Shown piece after piece: positions 49,158 through 57,578 of a stretch of DNA of 64,000 nt. Positions within the stretch are counted from its first letter, which is position 1; every line of letters begins with the position of its first letter. The DNA is from UBA4733 sp036734945 (GTDB lineage: Bacteria > Chloroflexota > UBA4733): assembly GCA_036734945.1 (NCBI GenBank), contig DAIMXP010000029.1, forward strand, positions 1 through 64,000. The letters run 5' to 3'. The position numbers and the translations under genes were made by a program. The notes below the pieces were generated by a model that worked only from the letters and a program-made list of their open reading frames with translations, searched no databases and was not told where the DNA came from.

Positions 49158-50852
49158 CTACACCGGCACCCTCGCCTCGCTGGGCAGTAGCGAGGCGTCA
49201 GCGGCAACCACTTCCGGGAGCAGGGGAAATGGGGCGACGGTCGCAGGCGGTGCGATAGAGTGCAATGGCACCGTGAAGCTGAAGGTACTGCCGGCGCCCA
49301 GTGAACTTTGCAGCTCGATGCTGCTGCCGTGCAGTTGGGCCAGGCGGCGGGTAATGGCGAGGCCAAGGCCCGTGCCGCCATAACGCCGCGAGGTGCTCCC
49401 ATCGGCCTGACGGAACTCTTCGAAGATCAACTCGTGCGCCGCGGGTGCAATACCGATACCGGTGTCGCGCACGGTGAAGCGGACTCGCTCACCTTCCAGT
49501 CCAACGAGCAGGGCGACATGCCCCACCTCGGTGAACTTTACAGCGTTGGAGAGCAGGTTCAAGAGCATCTGTCCAAGGCGCGTGGGGTCGCCCCAGCACA
49601 CTTCCACGCTGGCAGCAACTGCGCTTTGGAGCGACAGCTTTTTGGCATTCGCCATTGGCTCGAGCGTGGTGAGCACGCTTCGCACGACGTCCTTCACTTT
49701 GATCTGTTGCCAGTGGAGTTCCACACGGCCCGCCTCGATCTTGGAGAGGTCCAGGATATCATTGATAATCGCCAGCAACGACTCGGCACTTTGGACCACC
49801 CGGTGTACGTCCTGGCGCTGTTCGTCCACAAGGGGGCCATCAATGCCTTCCAACAGGACATGCGAATAGCCAATGATCGAATTCATGGGAGTGCGCAACT
49901 CGTGACTCATGTTTGCCAGAAACTCGCTCTTCAGGCGATTGGCGCGAGCCAGGGCGACGTTGCTCTCCCGCAACTGCAGCAAGGTCTCGAAGTGCTCGTA
50001 CCCCACACTAATCAGGCGGGCGAGGGTCTCCAACAGCGCGCGTTGCTCGATGTGGGAGCGTTGATCTGGTGACTCATCCGCGGCAAAGTAGAGTTCGACT
50101 GCACCGATGGTGCGCCCTTGTTCCTGAACCGGGAAGGCGAGTGCCCGCGTGATAGCCAGATGGTCCAGCAGAGTCCTCGCTTCGTCCGGCACGTCCGCTG
50201 GGCTAATCCAGCGATTGCTGATCTTCGTGTCGGTCAGCGCCTGCGCCAGCGGCGTCCCGGTGCAGGGCAACGCCATCACCAACGTCTGCCCCAGTTGCTG
50301 GAAGCCATCTCCATTCCCTCCGGCATGGGCGACCGAAGGCGCCTGCCCCGGTCCCACACCCGACACAAAAATGCCCCCCGTGGCGCGCATAATTTTGACA
50401 AGGCTGGCGATCATGCGTTGCTCGAACTGCGTCGGGTCAAGCGTGTCGATGATGGTCCTGGCGACAGTATTCAGGGTTTCCAGGTCCGAGAGGCGATAGT
50501 ACACGCTGATTCGTTCACGTTGGAGTGAATCGACCATACTCTGAAAGGCTGCCGCCAGCCAGCGGACACCGCCATCGGTGGCGCCGTCGAGCTCCGAGTC
50601 TGGTGGGACGCCGGCAACCTGCAACGCCTGGCGACCGAGTTCGGTCAGGACAGCGTTCGTCGTCTTTTCAGCCCGATAGGCAGCACGCACGTTGGCAACG
50701 GTAAAGGCGATGGCAATGAGCAGCAGCACCAGGATGGCAATAGCGAGCGACAGGAGCGTGCCGTGTTCACCCGGCATCTGGAAGAGCACGAGGACCGTGC
50801 AAGCCATGCAGGCCAGCGGAAAGGCTGCCAGAAAGGTAAAGCGGATCAGCAT
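49158..50852 (-). CDS. Hybrid-type membrane sensor histidine kinase (GAF, HisKA, HATPase)
   Basis: 564 residues. Two N-terminal transmembrane helices (about 5-25 and 33-53), a short coil, a GAF-like domain (about 125-290, 'ETLNTVARTIIDTLDPTQFEQRM'), then the HisKA H-box 'FLANMSHELRTPMNSIIGY' and an HATPase domain with N-box 'NLLSNAVKFTEVGHVALL', G1 'RDTGIGIAPAAHE', F-box 'IFEEFRQADGS' and G2 'YGGTGLGLAI'. No receiver domain of its own. It diverges from a single-domain response regulator, its likely partner. Signal unknown. Confidence 0.92.
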   Translation of the reverse strand: MLIRFTFLAAFPLACMACTVLVLFQMPGEHGTLLSLAIAILVLLLIAIAFTVANVRAAYRAEKTTNAVLTELGRQALQVAGVPPDSELDGATDGGVRWLAAAFQSMVDSLQRERISVYYRLSDLETLNTVARTIIDTLDPTQFEQRMIASLVKIMRATGGIFVSGVGPGQAPSVAHAGGNGDGFQQLGQTLVMALPCTGTPLAQALTDTKISNRWISPADVPDEARTLLDHLAITRALAFPVQEQGRTIGAVELYFAADESPDQRSHIEQRALLETLARLISVGYEHFETLLQLRESNVALARANRLKSEFLANMSHELRTPMNSIIGYSHVLLEGIDGPLVDEQRQDVHRVVQSAESLLAIINDILDLSKIEAGRVELHWQQIKVKDVVRSVLTTLEPMANAKKLSLQSAVAASVEVCWGDPTRLGQMLLNLLSNAVKFTEVGHVALLVGLEGERVRFTVRDTGIGIAPAAHELIFEEFRQADGSTSRRYGGTGLGLAITRRLAQLHGSSIELQSSLGAGSTFSFTVPLHSIAPPATVAPFPLLPEVVAADASLLPSEARVPV

Positions 50853-51091
50853 ACGCTCCCCATCCGCGTCTGCCGGAGCAAACGGCCCCTGCCATCCAGC
50901 CCCCGGCAGTAGCCATGACTCGGCTTGACCGACGCATAATTACACTATACATTTCGACATTGGACATGAATTGACGCTCCGCCCCCCCCGTTTGTGCTAT
51001 CCAGGGACAGCGGATATTCTGGGAGTCCGGCTCGCTCGTACAGTGGAAAGCAGTCGGCTCCGCTGGCGCGAAAGCAGTTGAGGTTGAGTAC

Positions 51092-51478
51092 ATGGCGCAG
51101 CGTATCCTCGTCGTTGACGACGACAACAGCAACCTGGAGCTGGCCCGCAAAATTCTGGGGGCGGGTGGCTACGAAGTACTGCTCGCCCACGATGGCCGCG
51201 AGGCGGTCAGCGTTGCCCTCAGCACGCTCCCCGACCTCATCCTCATGGACCTGTCCCTACCCGGCCTCAACGGCTGGGAGGCTGTGCAGCAGATACGCAG
51301 CGGCACGACGCATCCGATCCCAATCGTTGCCCTGACCGCCCATGCCATGGCCGGTGATCGCGAGCAGGCGCTGGCAGCAGGCTGCACCGAATACCTCGCC
51401 AAGCCATATAAGCCGTCGGAATTGCGCGCCAAGATCAGTAGCCTGCTGCCCAATACCAAGGAGGGGGCTGGCGACTAA
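51092..51478 (+). CDS. Single-domain response regulator
   Basis: 128 residues, receiver domain only: acidic pocket D9/D10, phospho-acceptor D53 (LILMDLSLPG), T82 and K104 (YLAKPYKP). No DNA-binding output, so it works by protein contact, CheY/DivK-like. It is transcribed away from the histidine kinase gene 240 bp upstream, which suggests they form one phosphorelay. The stop codon lies inside a palindromic repeat (51466-51617). Confidence 0.92.
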   Translation: MAQRILVVDDDNSNLELARKILGAGGYEVLLAHDGREAVSVALSTLPDLILMDLSLPGLNGWEAVQQIRSGTTHPIPIVALTAHAMAGDREQALAAGCTEYLAKPYKPSELRAKISSLLPNTKEGAGD

Positions 51479-51617
51479 AGTCGCGCCTACGAACGGGCTA
51501 ATGGTCAGCCTGCGGCTGCCGGCACCTGCGCGGGCTGTGAACGAGTCACCGAAGGCTGGTATCCAGTCCGCGAAGGCGGACTTTGCTCCTTCGTAGGCGC
51601 GACTTTAGTCGCCAGCC
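51466..51617. repeat. Palindromic dispersed repeat, copy 2
   Basis: 27-bp perfect inverted ends: GGCTGGCGACTAAAGTCGCG plus CCTACGA (51466-51492) and its complement (51591-51617). Inner core AGTCCGCGAAGGCGGACT. It is the same design as copies 1 and 3, with TAAAGT/ACTTTA in place of TGAAGT/ACTTCA on both arms. The change is compensated, so base pairing has been kept. It overlaps the response-regulator stop. Confidence 0.85.
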
Positions 51618-51695
51618 GTCGCCACGCGACCAAGGTAGACCAGTCACGTATCATGCATGCAGCGGCGTTCGCTTGCCCCGCACAGGTCCACCGCC

Positions 51696-53408
51696 ATGCT
51701 GCTGCTCGCTGTTGCTTTTGTTGCCGGTGTGCTGACCGTGCTGTCACCGTGCATCTTGCCGGTGTTGCCAATCATCCTCTCCGCCGGGGCGACCGGCAAC
51801 CGGCGGCGGCCCCTCGGTGTGGGTGTCGGCTTCATTGCCAGCTTCACGTTCTCGGCGGCCTTGCTTGCCGCCCTGATCGCCGCCACCGGGTTGCCGACAG
51901 GCGCACTGCGGCTGCTGGCGATCGCAGTGATCCTCATGATGGGGGGCGTGTTGCTCCTGCCTGCCCTGCGCGACCGCATGGAGGTGACGCTAGGCCGTCT
52001 GGGCCAACTGCTGCCGCAACCGCCGTCCACGCGACGCGGCGGTTTCCGCAGCGGCCTGCTGGTGGGGCTGAGCGCCGGCCTGGTCTGCGCCCCCTGCGCC
52101 GGGCCGGTACTCACCGCGGTAGCGACGTTGGCCGCCGTCAGTCGCATCTCAGCCGGACTGATCGCCGTCGCCGCCGCCTATGCTACGGGCCTGGCCATAC
52201 CGTTGACGGCCGTGGGATTCGGCACGCAAGCGTTGACGCGTCGCCTGCGTTGGACAGCAAGCGTCGTGACGCCCCTGGCCGGTGTCCTGCTGCTCCTGAC
52301 CGGCGTCGGGCTGGCGCTCGGCCTGGATCAACGGGCGGAACTGTGGGCGGCCTCCGCCACCAGTTGGACCGGCGCGCTGCGGGCGATAGAGGAAAAGCCG
52401 GCAGTGGTAGTGCAACTGGCCCGGCTGCGCGGTCAGGATGTGCAGGCGCCCAGCAATCTGCCGGCGCTGCAGAACTATGGCCCGGTCACGGAGTTCGTCG
52501 GCCTCACCAACTGGATGAATGGACCGGCCCTCACCATGCAGGGGCTGCGCGGAAAGGTCGTCCTGGTGGACTTCTGGACCTACTCCTGCGTCAACTGCGT
52601 ACGGGAACTGCCCCACGTGGAGGCATGGTACCAACGTTACGCGGCGGACGGCTTCGTTGCCATCGGCATCCATACGCCGGAGTTCTCCTTTGAGCACGAT
52701 CCGGCCAACGTGGCGGACGCCGTAAAGATGCAGCACATTACCTTCCCGGTAGCGCTGGACAACAGCATCGCCACCTGGAACGCCTACCGCAACCTCTTCT
52801 GGCCGGAGATGTACCTGATTGACGCCAACGGCATAGTCAAGTACATCCACGCCGGGGAGGGCGATTATCCGGCGACGGAGGCCGGCATTCGCACGTTGCT
52901 GGCCGAGGCCGGGCACGCTCCCACGCAGGGCTGGACGGGAACCCCCGACACCTCGCCGCAGGTCTTCGATATCACCGCCGAGACCTATCTGGGCGCCGAC
53001 CATTTGCACACGCTCGCCTCACCGCAGAACGCCCAGCCAGGCGTGGCGATGGTGTATTCCCTGCCCGCCAGGCTCAGCACCGGCAGTGTCGCCTTGCAGG
53101 GAACCTGGACCCTCCAACCGGAGTACGTCCAGTCCGACAGCGCCGGCACGTTGGCGCTCAACTTCTACGCTGATCGCGTCTATCTCGTGCTCACACCGGC
53201 CGCCGCGGGCCAGGTCGTCGACGTTCAGCTTGATGGCGTCCCAATTCTGGCGGCCCAGGCAGGCGCCGACGTGCAGCAGAGTCACCTGACGCTCGACGTG
53301 CCGCGTCTCTATCGCGTTGTCGACCTGCACGGCCCCCCGGCCAGGCACGAACTGCGCTTGCAGTTCGGCACGCCGGGGGCGCAAGCCTACTCCTTCACCT
53401 TCGGGTGA
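51696..53408 (+). CDS. DipZ-type CcdA-thioredoxin fusion protein
   Basis: 570 residues in three parts. Residues 1-235 are a CcdA-like six-helix membrane domain with the paired cysteines 'VLSPCILPVLP' and 'LVCAPCAGPVL'. Residues ~265-410 are a TlpA-like thioredoxin domain with 'DFWTYSCVNCVRELPHVEAWY' (C-V-N-C). The C-terminal ~145 residues form a beta-rich domain from 'TAETYLGADHLHTLASP', as in DipZ. It should pass electrons from the cytoplasm to extracytoplasmic disulfides. Start at ATG 51696 so the first membrane helix begins directly; ATG 51657 is an alternative. Confidence 0.9.
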   Translation: MLLLAVAFVAGVLTVLSPCILPVLPIILSAGATGNRRRPLGVGVGFIASFTFSAALLAALIAATGLPTGALRLLAIAVILMMGGVLLLPALRDRMEVTLGRLGQLLPQPPSTRRGGFRSGLLVGLSAGLVCAPCAGPVLTAVATLAAVSRISAGLIAVAAAYATGLAIPLTAVGFGTQALTRRLRWTASVVTPLAGVLLLLTGVGLALGLDQRAELWAASATSWTGALRAIEEKPAVVVQLARLRGQDVQAPSNLPALQNYGPVTEFVGLTNWMNGPALTMQGLRGKVVLVDFWTYSCVNCVRELPHVEAWYQRYAADGFVAIGIHTPEFSFEHDPANVADAVKMQHITFPVALDNSIATWNAYRNLFWPEMYLIDANGIVKYIHAGEGDYPATEAGIRTLLAEAGHAPTQGWTGTPDTSPQVFDITAETYLGADHLHTLASPQNAQPGVAMVYSLPARLSTGSVALQGTWTLQPEYVQSDSAGTLALNFYADRVYLVLTPAAAGQVVDVQLDGVPILAAQAGADVQQSHLTLDVPRLYRVVDLHGPPARHELRLQFGTPGAQAYSFTFG

Positions 53409-53409
53409 G

Positions 53410-55356
53410 CTACCCCTTCACGCTCCCCGCCGTCAGGCCGCCCACCATGTAGCGCTGGGCGAGGCCATAGATCACGACGACGGGAATGGCCATCATCAAC
53501 GATGCGGCCATCAGTTGGCCCTGCGGGTAGGTGTCGCCGAAGATCATCTGGGCCATGCCCACCGGCAGGGTGAGCACCTTGCTGCTCTGCAGCAGGATGT
53601 AGGCCAGGAAGAACTCGTTCCAGGCGCCGGTGATGGCGAACAGCGTCACTGCAAAGAGGGCAGGCTTGGAAAGCGGCAGGATGAGTTTGAAGAAGGTCTG
53701 CGCCCGCGTGGCGCCGTCGATCATGGCGGCGTCTTCCAACTCTTCCGGGATGGAGCGGTAGTAACTCATCAGCAGCCAGCAGGCAAAGGGCAGCGTGAAA
53801 CTGGGGTAGGCCAGCATCAGCGCTTGCAGGGTGTTGACCAGATGCAGCATCGACATGATCTGGTACAAGGGGATCAGCATGGCGACGCCGGGCATCATGT
53901 AGGTGAGCAGCAGCATCGTGGCGAAGAAACTGGAGCCCCGCCAGCGCAGCCGGGCCAGCGCGTAGGCGCCGGCAGCGGAGGCCAATACGCCGACGAACAC
54001 CGAGACCACCGCGACCTGGATGGTGTTCAGGAACCAGTGCAGGAAGTCGGTCTCAAAGAGCAGCGAGTTGATCTGGTGCATCGTCCAGGGCGCCGGCCAG
54101 AAGAGGGAAAGCGCCTGCTGGATCTGGCCATCGGTCTTGAAGGAGGTGACGATCATCCAGTAGAACGGCATCAACTCAAAGAGCAGCAGCAGCGTCAGTA
54201 GCGTGCCGGCGGCAATCGTACCGGCTCGCCGGGCGGCGCGGGCGCCAACGAGCGGTTGACCCGGCGCGGGGTGCGTCACGAGGCGGATGAGGCGCGGGAT
54301 GCTGCCCAGGGCGACCTCGCCGCCATCGAGCAGCGTGTTGATCACCCAGGCCAGCGGGCGCAGCGCCAAACTGAGGATGCGTACCTTCTTGTTTTCCGAC
54401 GGGTCGGCTTTGGTATCGGAGCGCAGGTAGCTACCCAGCAGCCAGATGAAGAAGCCAAAGACAGGCACCAGGAAGAGCGCCATCGCCACGCCGGAGCCGA
54501 AGTTGAGGGCGTTGAAGGCCCGTTCATAGACGAGGATGCCGACGACGCGCGTCGCGTCCAGCGGACCACCGCTGGTCATCAGGTAAATCGCCCCGAAGTT
54601 GTTCATCGTAGCGATCCAGGAGAGCAGTTCCGCCACGATGATGGTATAGCGCAGGCCGGGGATCGTGATGTAGCGAAAACGGTGCCAGGCGTTGGCGCCG
54701 TCAATAGAAGCAGCATCGTACTGTTCGGCGTCGATCGACTTGAGACCGGCCAGTTGGGTGATGGTGAAGAAAGGAATGCCCGCCCAGACGTTGACGACGA
54801 TCACTGCCCAGAGGGCGGTCGCCGGGTTGCCCAGGAAGGCAAGGTTCGGTGAGCCGATGTGGAAAAAGCCGAGGATGCTGTCGAAGCCGCCAAAGAGCGG
54901 ATCGTAGAGCGCCAGCCAGACGAGTGCCTGCACCACTTGCGGCACAATCCACGGCAACAGGATCAGGGCAGCCCAGAGGCTGCGCCAGCGACGCGAGTTG
55001 TGAATGAGCAAGGCGGCCATGATGCCTAGTGCCAGCTTGAACACTTCCGCCCAGAAGGTGAACTTGACAGTCAAGCCGAGCGCACTGAGAAAGTCCGCGT
55101 CGTGCAACAGCGCTGCGTAGTTCGCCAAGCCGATCCAGGGGCCAATGGTGAGTGTGCTGCCGATGGTGTTGGTGAAGCTGACGTAGACGCCTTGCAGGAA
55201 CGGCCAGGCGTCGAGGAGGAAGAGCAAAATCAGGGTAGGCGCGAAGAAGAGCCAGGCGGCCTTCCAGTCGCGCCCGAGAAAATGGTCAAGGCCCGAACGC
55301 CGGATGGTCGGCACGTGTACCGCTTCGGTACGGATGCGAGCCTGTTCAGTAGCCAT
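53410..55356 (-). CDS. Fused MalF-MalG-type sugar ABC transporter permease
   Basis: 648 residues holding both permease subunits. Residues ~25-310 are MalF-like: 'AWLFFAPTLILLFLLDAWPFLQGVYVSF' and the EAA-type loop 'YDAASIDGANAWHRFRYITIPGL'. A ~65-residue cytoplasmic linker follows. Residues ~375-648 are MalG-like: 'FELMPFYWMIVTSFKTD' and EAA loop 'LEDAAMIDGATRAQTFFKLILPLSKPAL', ending 'RYMVGGLTAGSVKG'. The two halves are normally separate genes. No ATPase gene nearby, so a shared ATPase must energise it. It follows its binding-protein gene. Confidence 0.93.
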   Translation of the reverse strand: MATEQARIRTEAVHVPTIRRSGLDHFLGRDWKAAWLFFAPTLILLFLLDAWPFLQGVYVSFTNTIGSTLTIGPWIGLANYAALLHDADFLSALGLTVKFTFWAEVFKLALGIMAALLIHNSRRWRSLWAALILLPWIVPQVVQALVWLALYDPLFGGFDSILGFFHIGSPNLAFLGNPATALWAVIVVNVWAGIPFFTITQLAGLKSIDAEQYDAASIDGANAWHRFRYITIPGLRYTIIVAELLSWIATMNNFGAIYLMTSGGPLDATRVVGILVYERAFNALNFGSGVAMALFLVPVFGFFIWLLGSYLRSDTKADPSENKKVRILSLALRPLAWVINTLLDGGEVALGSIPRLIRLVTHPAPGQPLVGARAARRAGTIAAGTLLTLLLLFELMPFYWMIVTSFKTDGQIQQALSLFWPAPWTMHQINSLLFETDFLHWFLNTIQVAVVSVFVGVLASAAGAYALARLRWRGSSFFATMLLLTYMMPGVAMLIPLYQIMSMLHLVNTLQALMLAYPSFTLPFACWLLMSYYRSIPEELEDAAMIDGATRAQTFFKLILPLSKPALFAVTLFAITGAWNEFFLAYILLQSSKVLTLPVGMAQMIFGDTYPQGQLMAASLMMAIPVVVIYGLAQRYMVGGLTAGSVKG

Positions 55357-55420
55357 GCGAAGCGCCTCCTCAATGGGTGACCGTCAACGTTCGGAAAGGG
55401 AGGGGTCACAGGCGGTGCTG

Positions 55421-55469
55421 CTTGGAGGGCGCGGGAGGTACCTATGCAGCAATTCCCGCGCCCTCCAAG
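55421..55469. terminator. Hairpin between binding-protein and permease genes (possible attenuator)
   Basis: CTTGGAGGGCGCGGGA (55421-55436) and its exact complement (55454-55469) leave a 17-base loop. It lies five bases past the stop of the binding-protein gene and before the permease gene. A stem-loop here is commonly used to keep binding-protein mRNA more abundant than permease mRNA. No T-run, so partial termination or mRNA protection are both possible. Confidence 0.6.
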
Positions 55470-55473
55470 CACG

Positions 55474-57093
55474 CTACTTGCCGTTGAACTGCTTCACGAT
55501 TGCTTCGATCTTCGCCTGCCCCTGGGCCACGGCGTCCTTGACCGCGGCGCCCTTGAGGATCGCCGCCATCGTGTCGGTAAAGACCACTGCCTGGCCCACT
55601 GAATCCACCCACAGAAGAGGGTTGGGCGCCGGGAGGTAGTTGGCGAACTGGTCCTTGCTATAGACGTTGGCCTTGAAAAGCAGGTCGATGTTATTCGGCG
55701 CCTTGGTGACGGGATCGGTATCCCAGCCCCAGTCGTAGCCAGGTGTGACGTAGCCCTGGCTAGTGGCGAAGATCTTGGTCTGGATGTCCTTCGACAGCAT
55801 GTACTGGATCATCGCCTTGGTGGCGTCGACGTTCTTGGCGCCCTGCATCAGGTAGAAGGAGGTGCCGCTGCCGGCGATGCGGTTGAGCGCTTGCTTGGCG
55901 CCGGTGGCGCCGGCCGGCTGCGGCACCAGGATGGTGTCGTTGCCGATGTTCGGCTCGTTCTTCAGCGCAGTGGCGAAGATGGTGCCGGCGTTGGAAGTGA
56001 AGCCGATCGTGCCGGCGTACCAGGCGTTATTGTTGCCCATGTCGTCCCAGGCGTTGACACCCGGCGGCAACGCTTTGGCGTACTTGGGGTTCGTGTAGAC
56101 ATCCTTCAGCCAGCTAAAGGCATCGATGCTGGCCTGGGTGTTGAAGAGCACCTTCTGGCCCGTCTCGTCAGTCAGCCGGTTGCCCGCCTCGAACCACGTG
56201 GTCGTGACGTTGTTCTCGCCGTCGCCGGAACGGTTCAGCGTGCTGCCCCAGCCCCACTGTCGCTTGGCAGGGTCAGACACCGTCACGGACGCATCGAGCC
56301 AGCCGTTGAGGTCCTTGATGGCCAACGGATCGATGTTCTTGGCGGTGAACCAACTCTTGCGCGCCCACCAGCCGCCGGAGCGGTTGAAGAAGGGCACGGT
56401 GTACCACTTGCCGTCGATCTGGTTGCCCAACGGCCAGGCTGGTGTGTAGTTGCCGAGCGCCTTGGTAGCGGCTGTTACCACGTCGTCGACCGGCTGCACG
56501 GTCTTCAAGTAATTGAGTTGGAAGGTGGAGTAGTTACCCCACAGCATGTCGGGGCCGTTGCCGCTGGCCACTGCGCCAGCCATCTTCTGGAAGAAATCGC
56601 TGCCGCCGGTAAAGGCGTCGGCATAGGAGACATCAATCTTCCAGCCCTGCTCTTTGGCGTACTGTTTGACCTGCGCCTGCAGGAAGGTGTTGTGGATGTC
56701 GCTCCAGTCCTTCTGCTGGATCACGTTGAAAGTGCCGTTGATCTTGACGCTCTTCGGATCGACCAACGTAAAGCCGGGCGCCGCGCTGATGGCAGCCACG
56801 CTGGCGGCCGCTGATGTGGTCGCAGCGGCGGTGCTGGCGGCGGCCGCGCTGGCCGTCGTGGCCTTGGCCGCTGCAGTCGTAGCAGCCGCACTGGAGGTGG
56901 TGACAGCGGCCGTTGTCACCGGAGCCGCACTGGAGGTGACGGCAGGCGCAACGCTGGCGGTGGTCGCAGCAGCGCTCGAGGCGCTGGTGGTGGTGGAGCC
57001 ACTGGCGCCGCAGGCTGCCAGCAACGGTAACGCCGCCAGGGCGACACTGCCGCGCAGAATCGACCGGCGTGTGAGATAGGCCCGAGTGTCCAC
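55474..57093 (-). CDS. Sugar ABC transporter substrate-binding lipoprotein (family 1), copy 4
   Basis: Tat lipoprotein: LTRRSILRG (R9-R10), lipobox LLAAC with C28, then a ~95-residue Ala/Thr/Ser linker. The fold includes 'WSDIHNTFLQAQVKQYAKEQGWKIDVSYADAFTGGSDFFQKM', 'GNGPDMLWGNYSTF', 'YTVPFFNRSGGWWARKSWF' and 'WDDMGNNNAWYAGTIGFT'. 539 residues from GTG 57093 (AAGGAGG six bases upstream). It is the partner of the fused permease just downstream. It differs from copies 1-3 and lacks the CAAACCGGTTTG operator. Confidence 0.92.
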   Translation of the reverse strand: MDTRAYLTRRSILRGSVALAALPLLAACGASGSTTTSASSAAATTASVAPAVTSSAAPVTTAAVTTSSAAATTAAAKATTASAAAASTAAATTSAAASVAAISAAPGFTLVDPKSVKINGTFNVIQQKDWSDIHNTFLQAQVKQYAKEQGWKIDVSYADAFTGGSDFFQKMAGAVASGNGPDMLWGNYSTFQLNYLKTVQPVDDVVTAATKALGNYTPAWPLGNQIDGKWYTVPFFNRSGGWWARKSWFTAKNIDPLAIKDLNGWLDASVTVSDPAKRQWGWGSTLNRSGDGENNVTTTWFEAGNRLTDETGQKVLFNTQASIDAFSWLKDVYTNPKYAKALPPGVNAWDDMGNNNAWYAGTIGFTSNAGTIFATALKNEPNIGNDTILVPQPAGATGAKQALNRIAGSGTSFYLMQGAKNVDATKAMIQYMLSKDIQTKIFATSQGYVTPGYDWGWDTDPVTKAPNNIDLLFKANVYSKDQFANYLPAPNPLLWVDSVGQAVVFTDTMAAILKGAAVKDAVAQGQAKIEAIVKQFNGK

Positions 57094-57438
57094 AGTTTCC
57101 TCCTTGAATCGCCTGGTCGCGCCGCCAACAGTGCGCGGCGCTAAACGGAACAACAGAACGGATCTCACGCGAAGACAAGTGAAAGGGCGAGCGGCATTCC
57201 TCCTATCACTAGAGCAGCACCCCCAACAACGTCAGCTAGCCACCGACGTATACCAGAGCGCCTGCTCAACCGGCAACTCGAACGGGGGATGGTTCAACGT
57301 AGCAACTGGACCAATCCTAGCACAGCCACAGCGAACGTCAAGCCTGGATGACCATTGGGACCTTTGGATTTGCTGAGAATTCGTTCCGATGGCGACATCT
57401 CCACCACCGCATCGCACGTGCGGTACAATGGCGGCTAC
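57094..57438. other. 345-bp intergenic region before tRNA-Gly
   Basis: No gene or conserved structure seen. It must hold the promoter of the minus-strand binding-protein gene and that of the tRNA; TACAAT at 57423-57428 is a possible -10 for the tRNA, without a clear -35. No LacI-type operator of the 30-40 kb kind is present. Confidence 0.5.
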
Positions 57439-57510
57439 GCGGGAGTAACTCAGTGGTAGAGTTCCTGTTTTCCAAACAGGCTGTCGTGGGTTCGAGCCCC
57501 ATCTCCCGCT
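57439..57510 (+). tRNA. tRNA-Gly (anticodon TCC)
   Basis: 72-base cloverleaf. Acceptor GCGGGAG pairs with CTCCCGC and is followed by T as discriminator. D arm ACTC-AGTGGTA-GAGT; anticodon loop TTTCCAA in stem CCTGT/ACAGG gives anticodon TCC; T arm contains the expected GTTCGA (GTGGG-TTCGAGC-CCCAT). CCA is not encoded. It reads glycine GGA/GGG codons. It stands alone between two minus-strand binding-protein genes. Confidence 0.95.
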
Positions 57511-57578
57511 CCCTTGATTGACCCAGCCACGTGCGGGATTCCATACCGCACCACGGCCCTCAGTTCCCTCACATCCTG

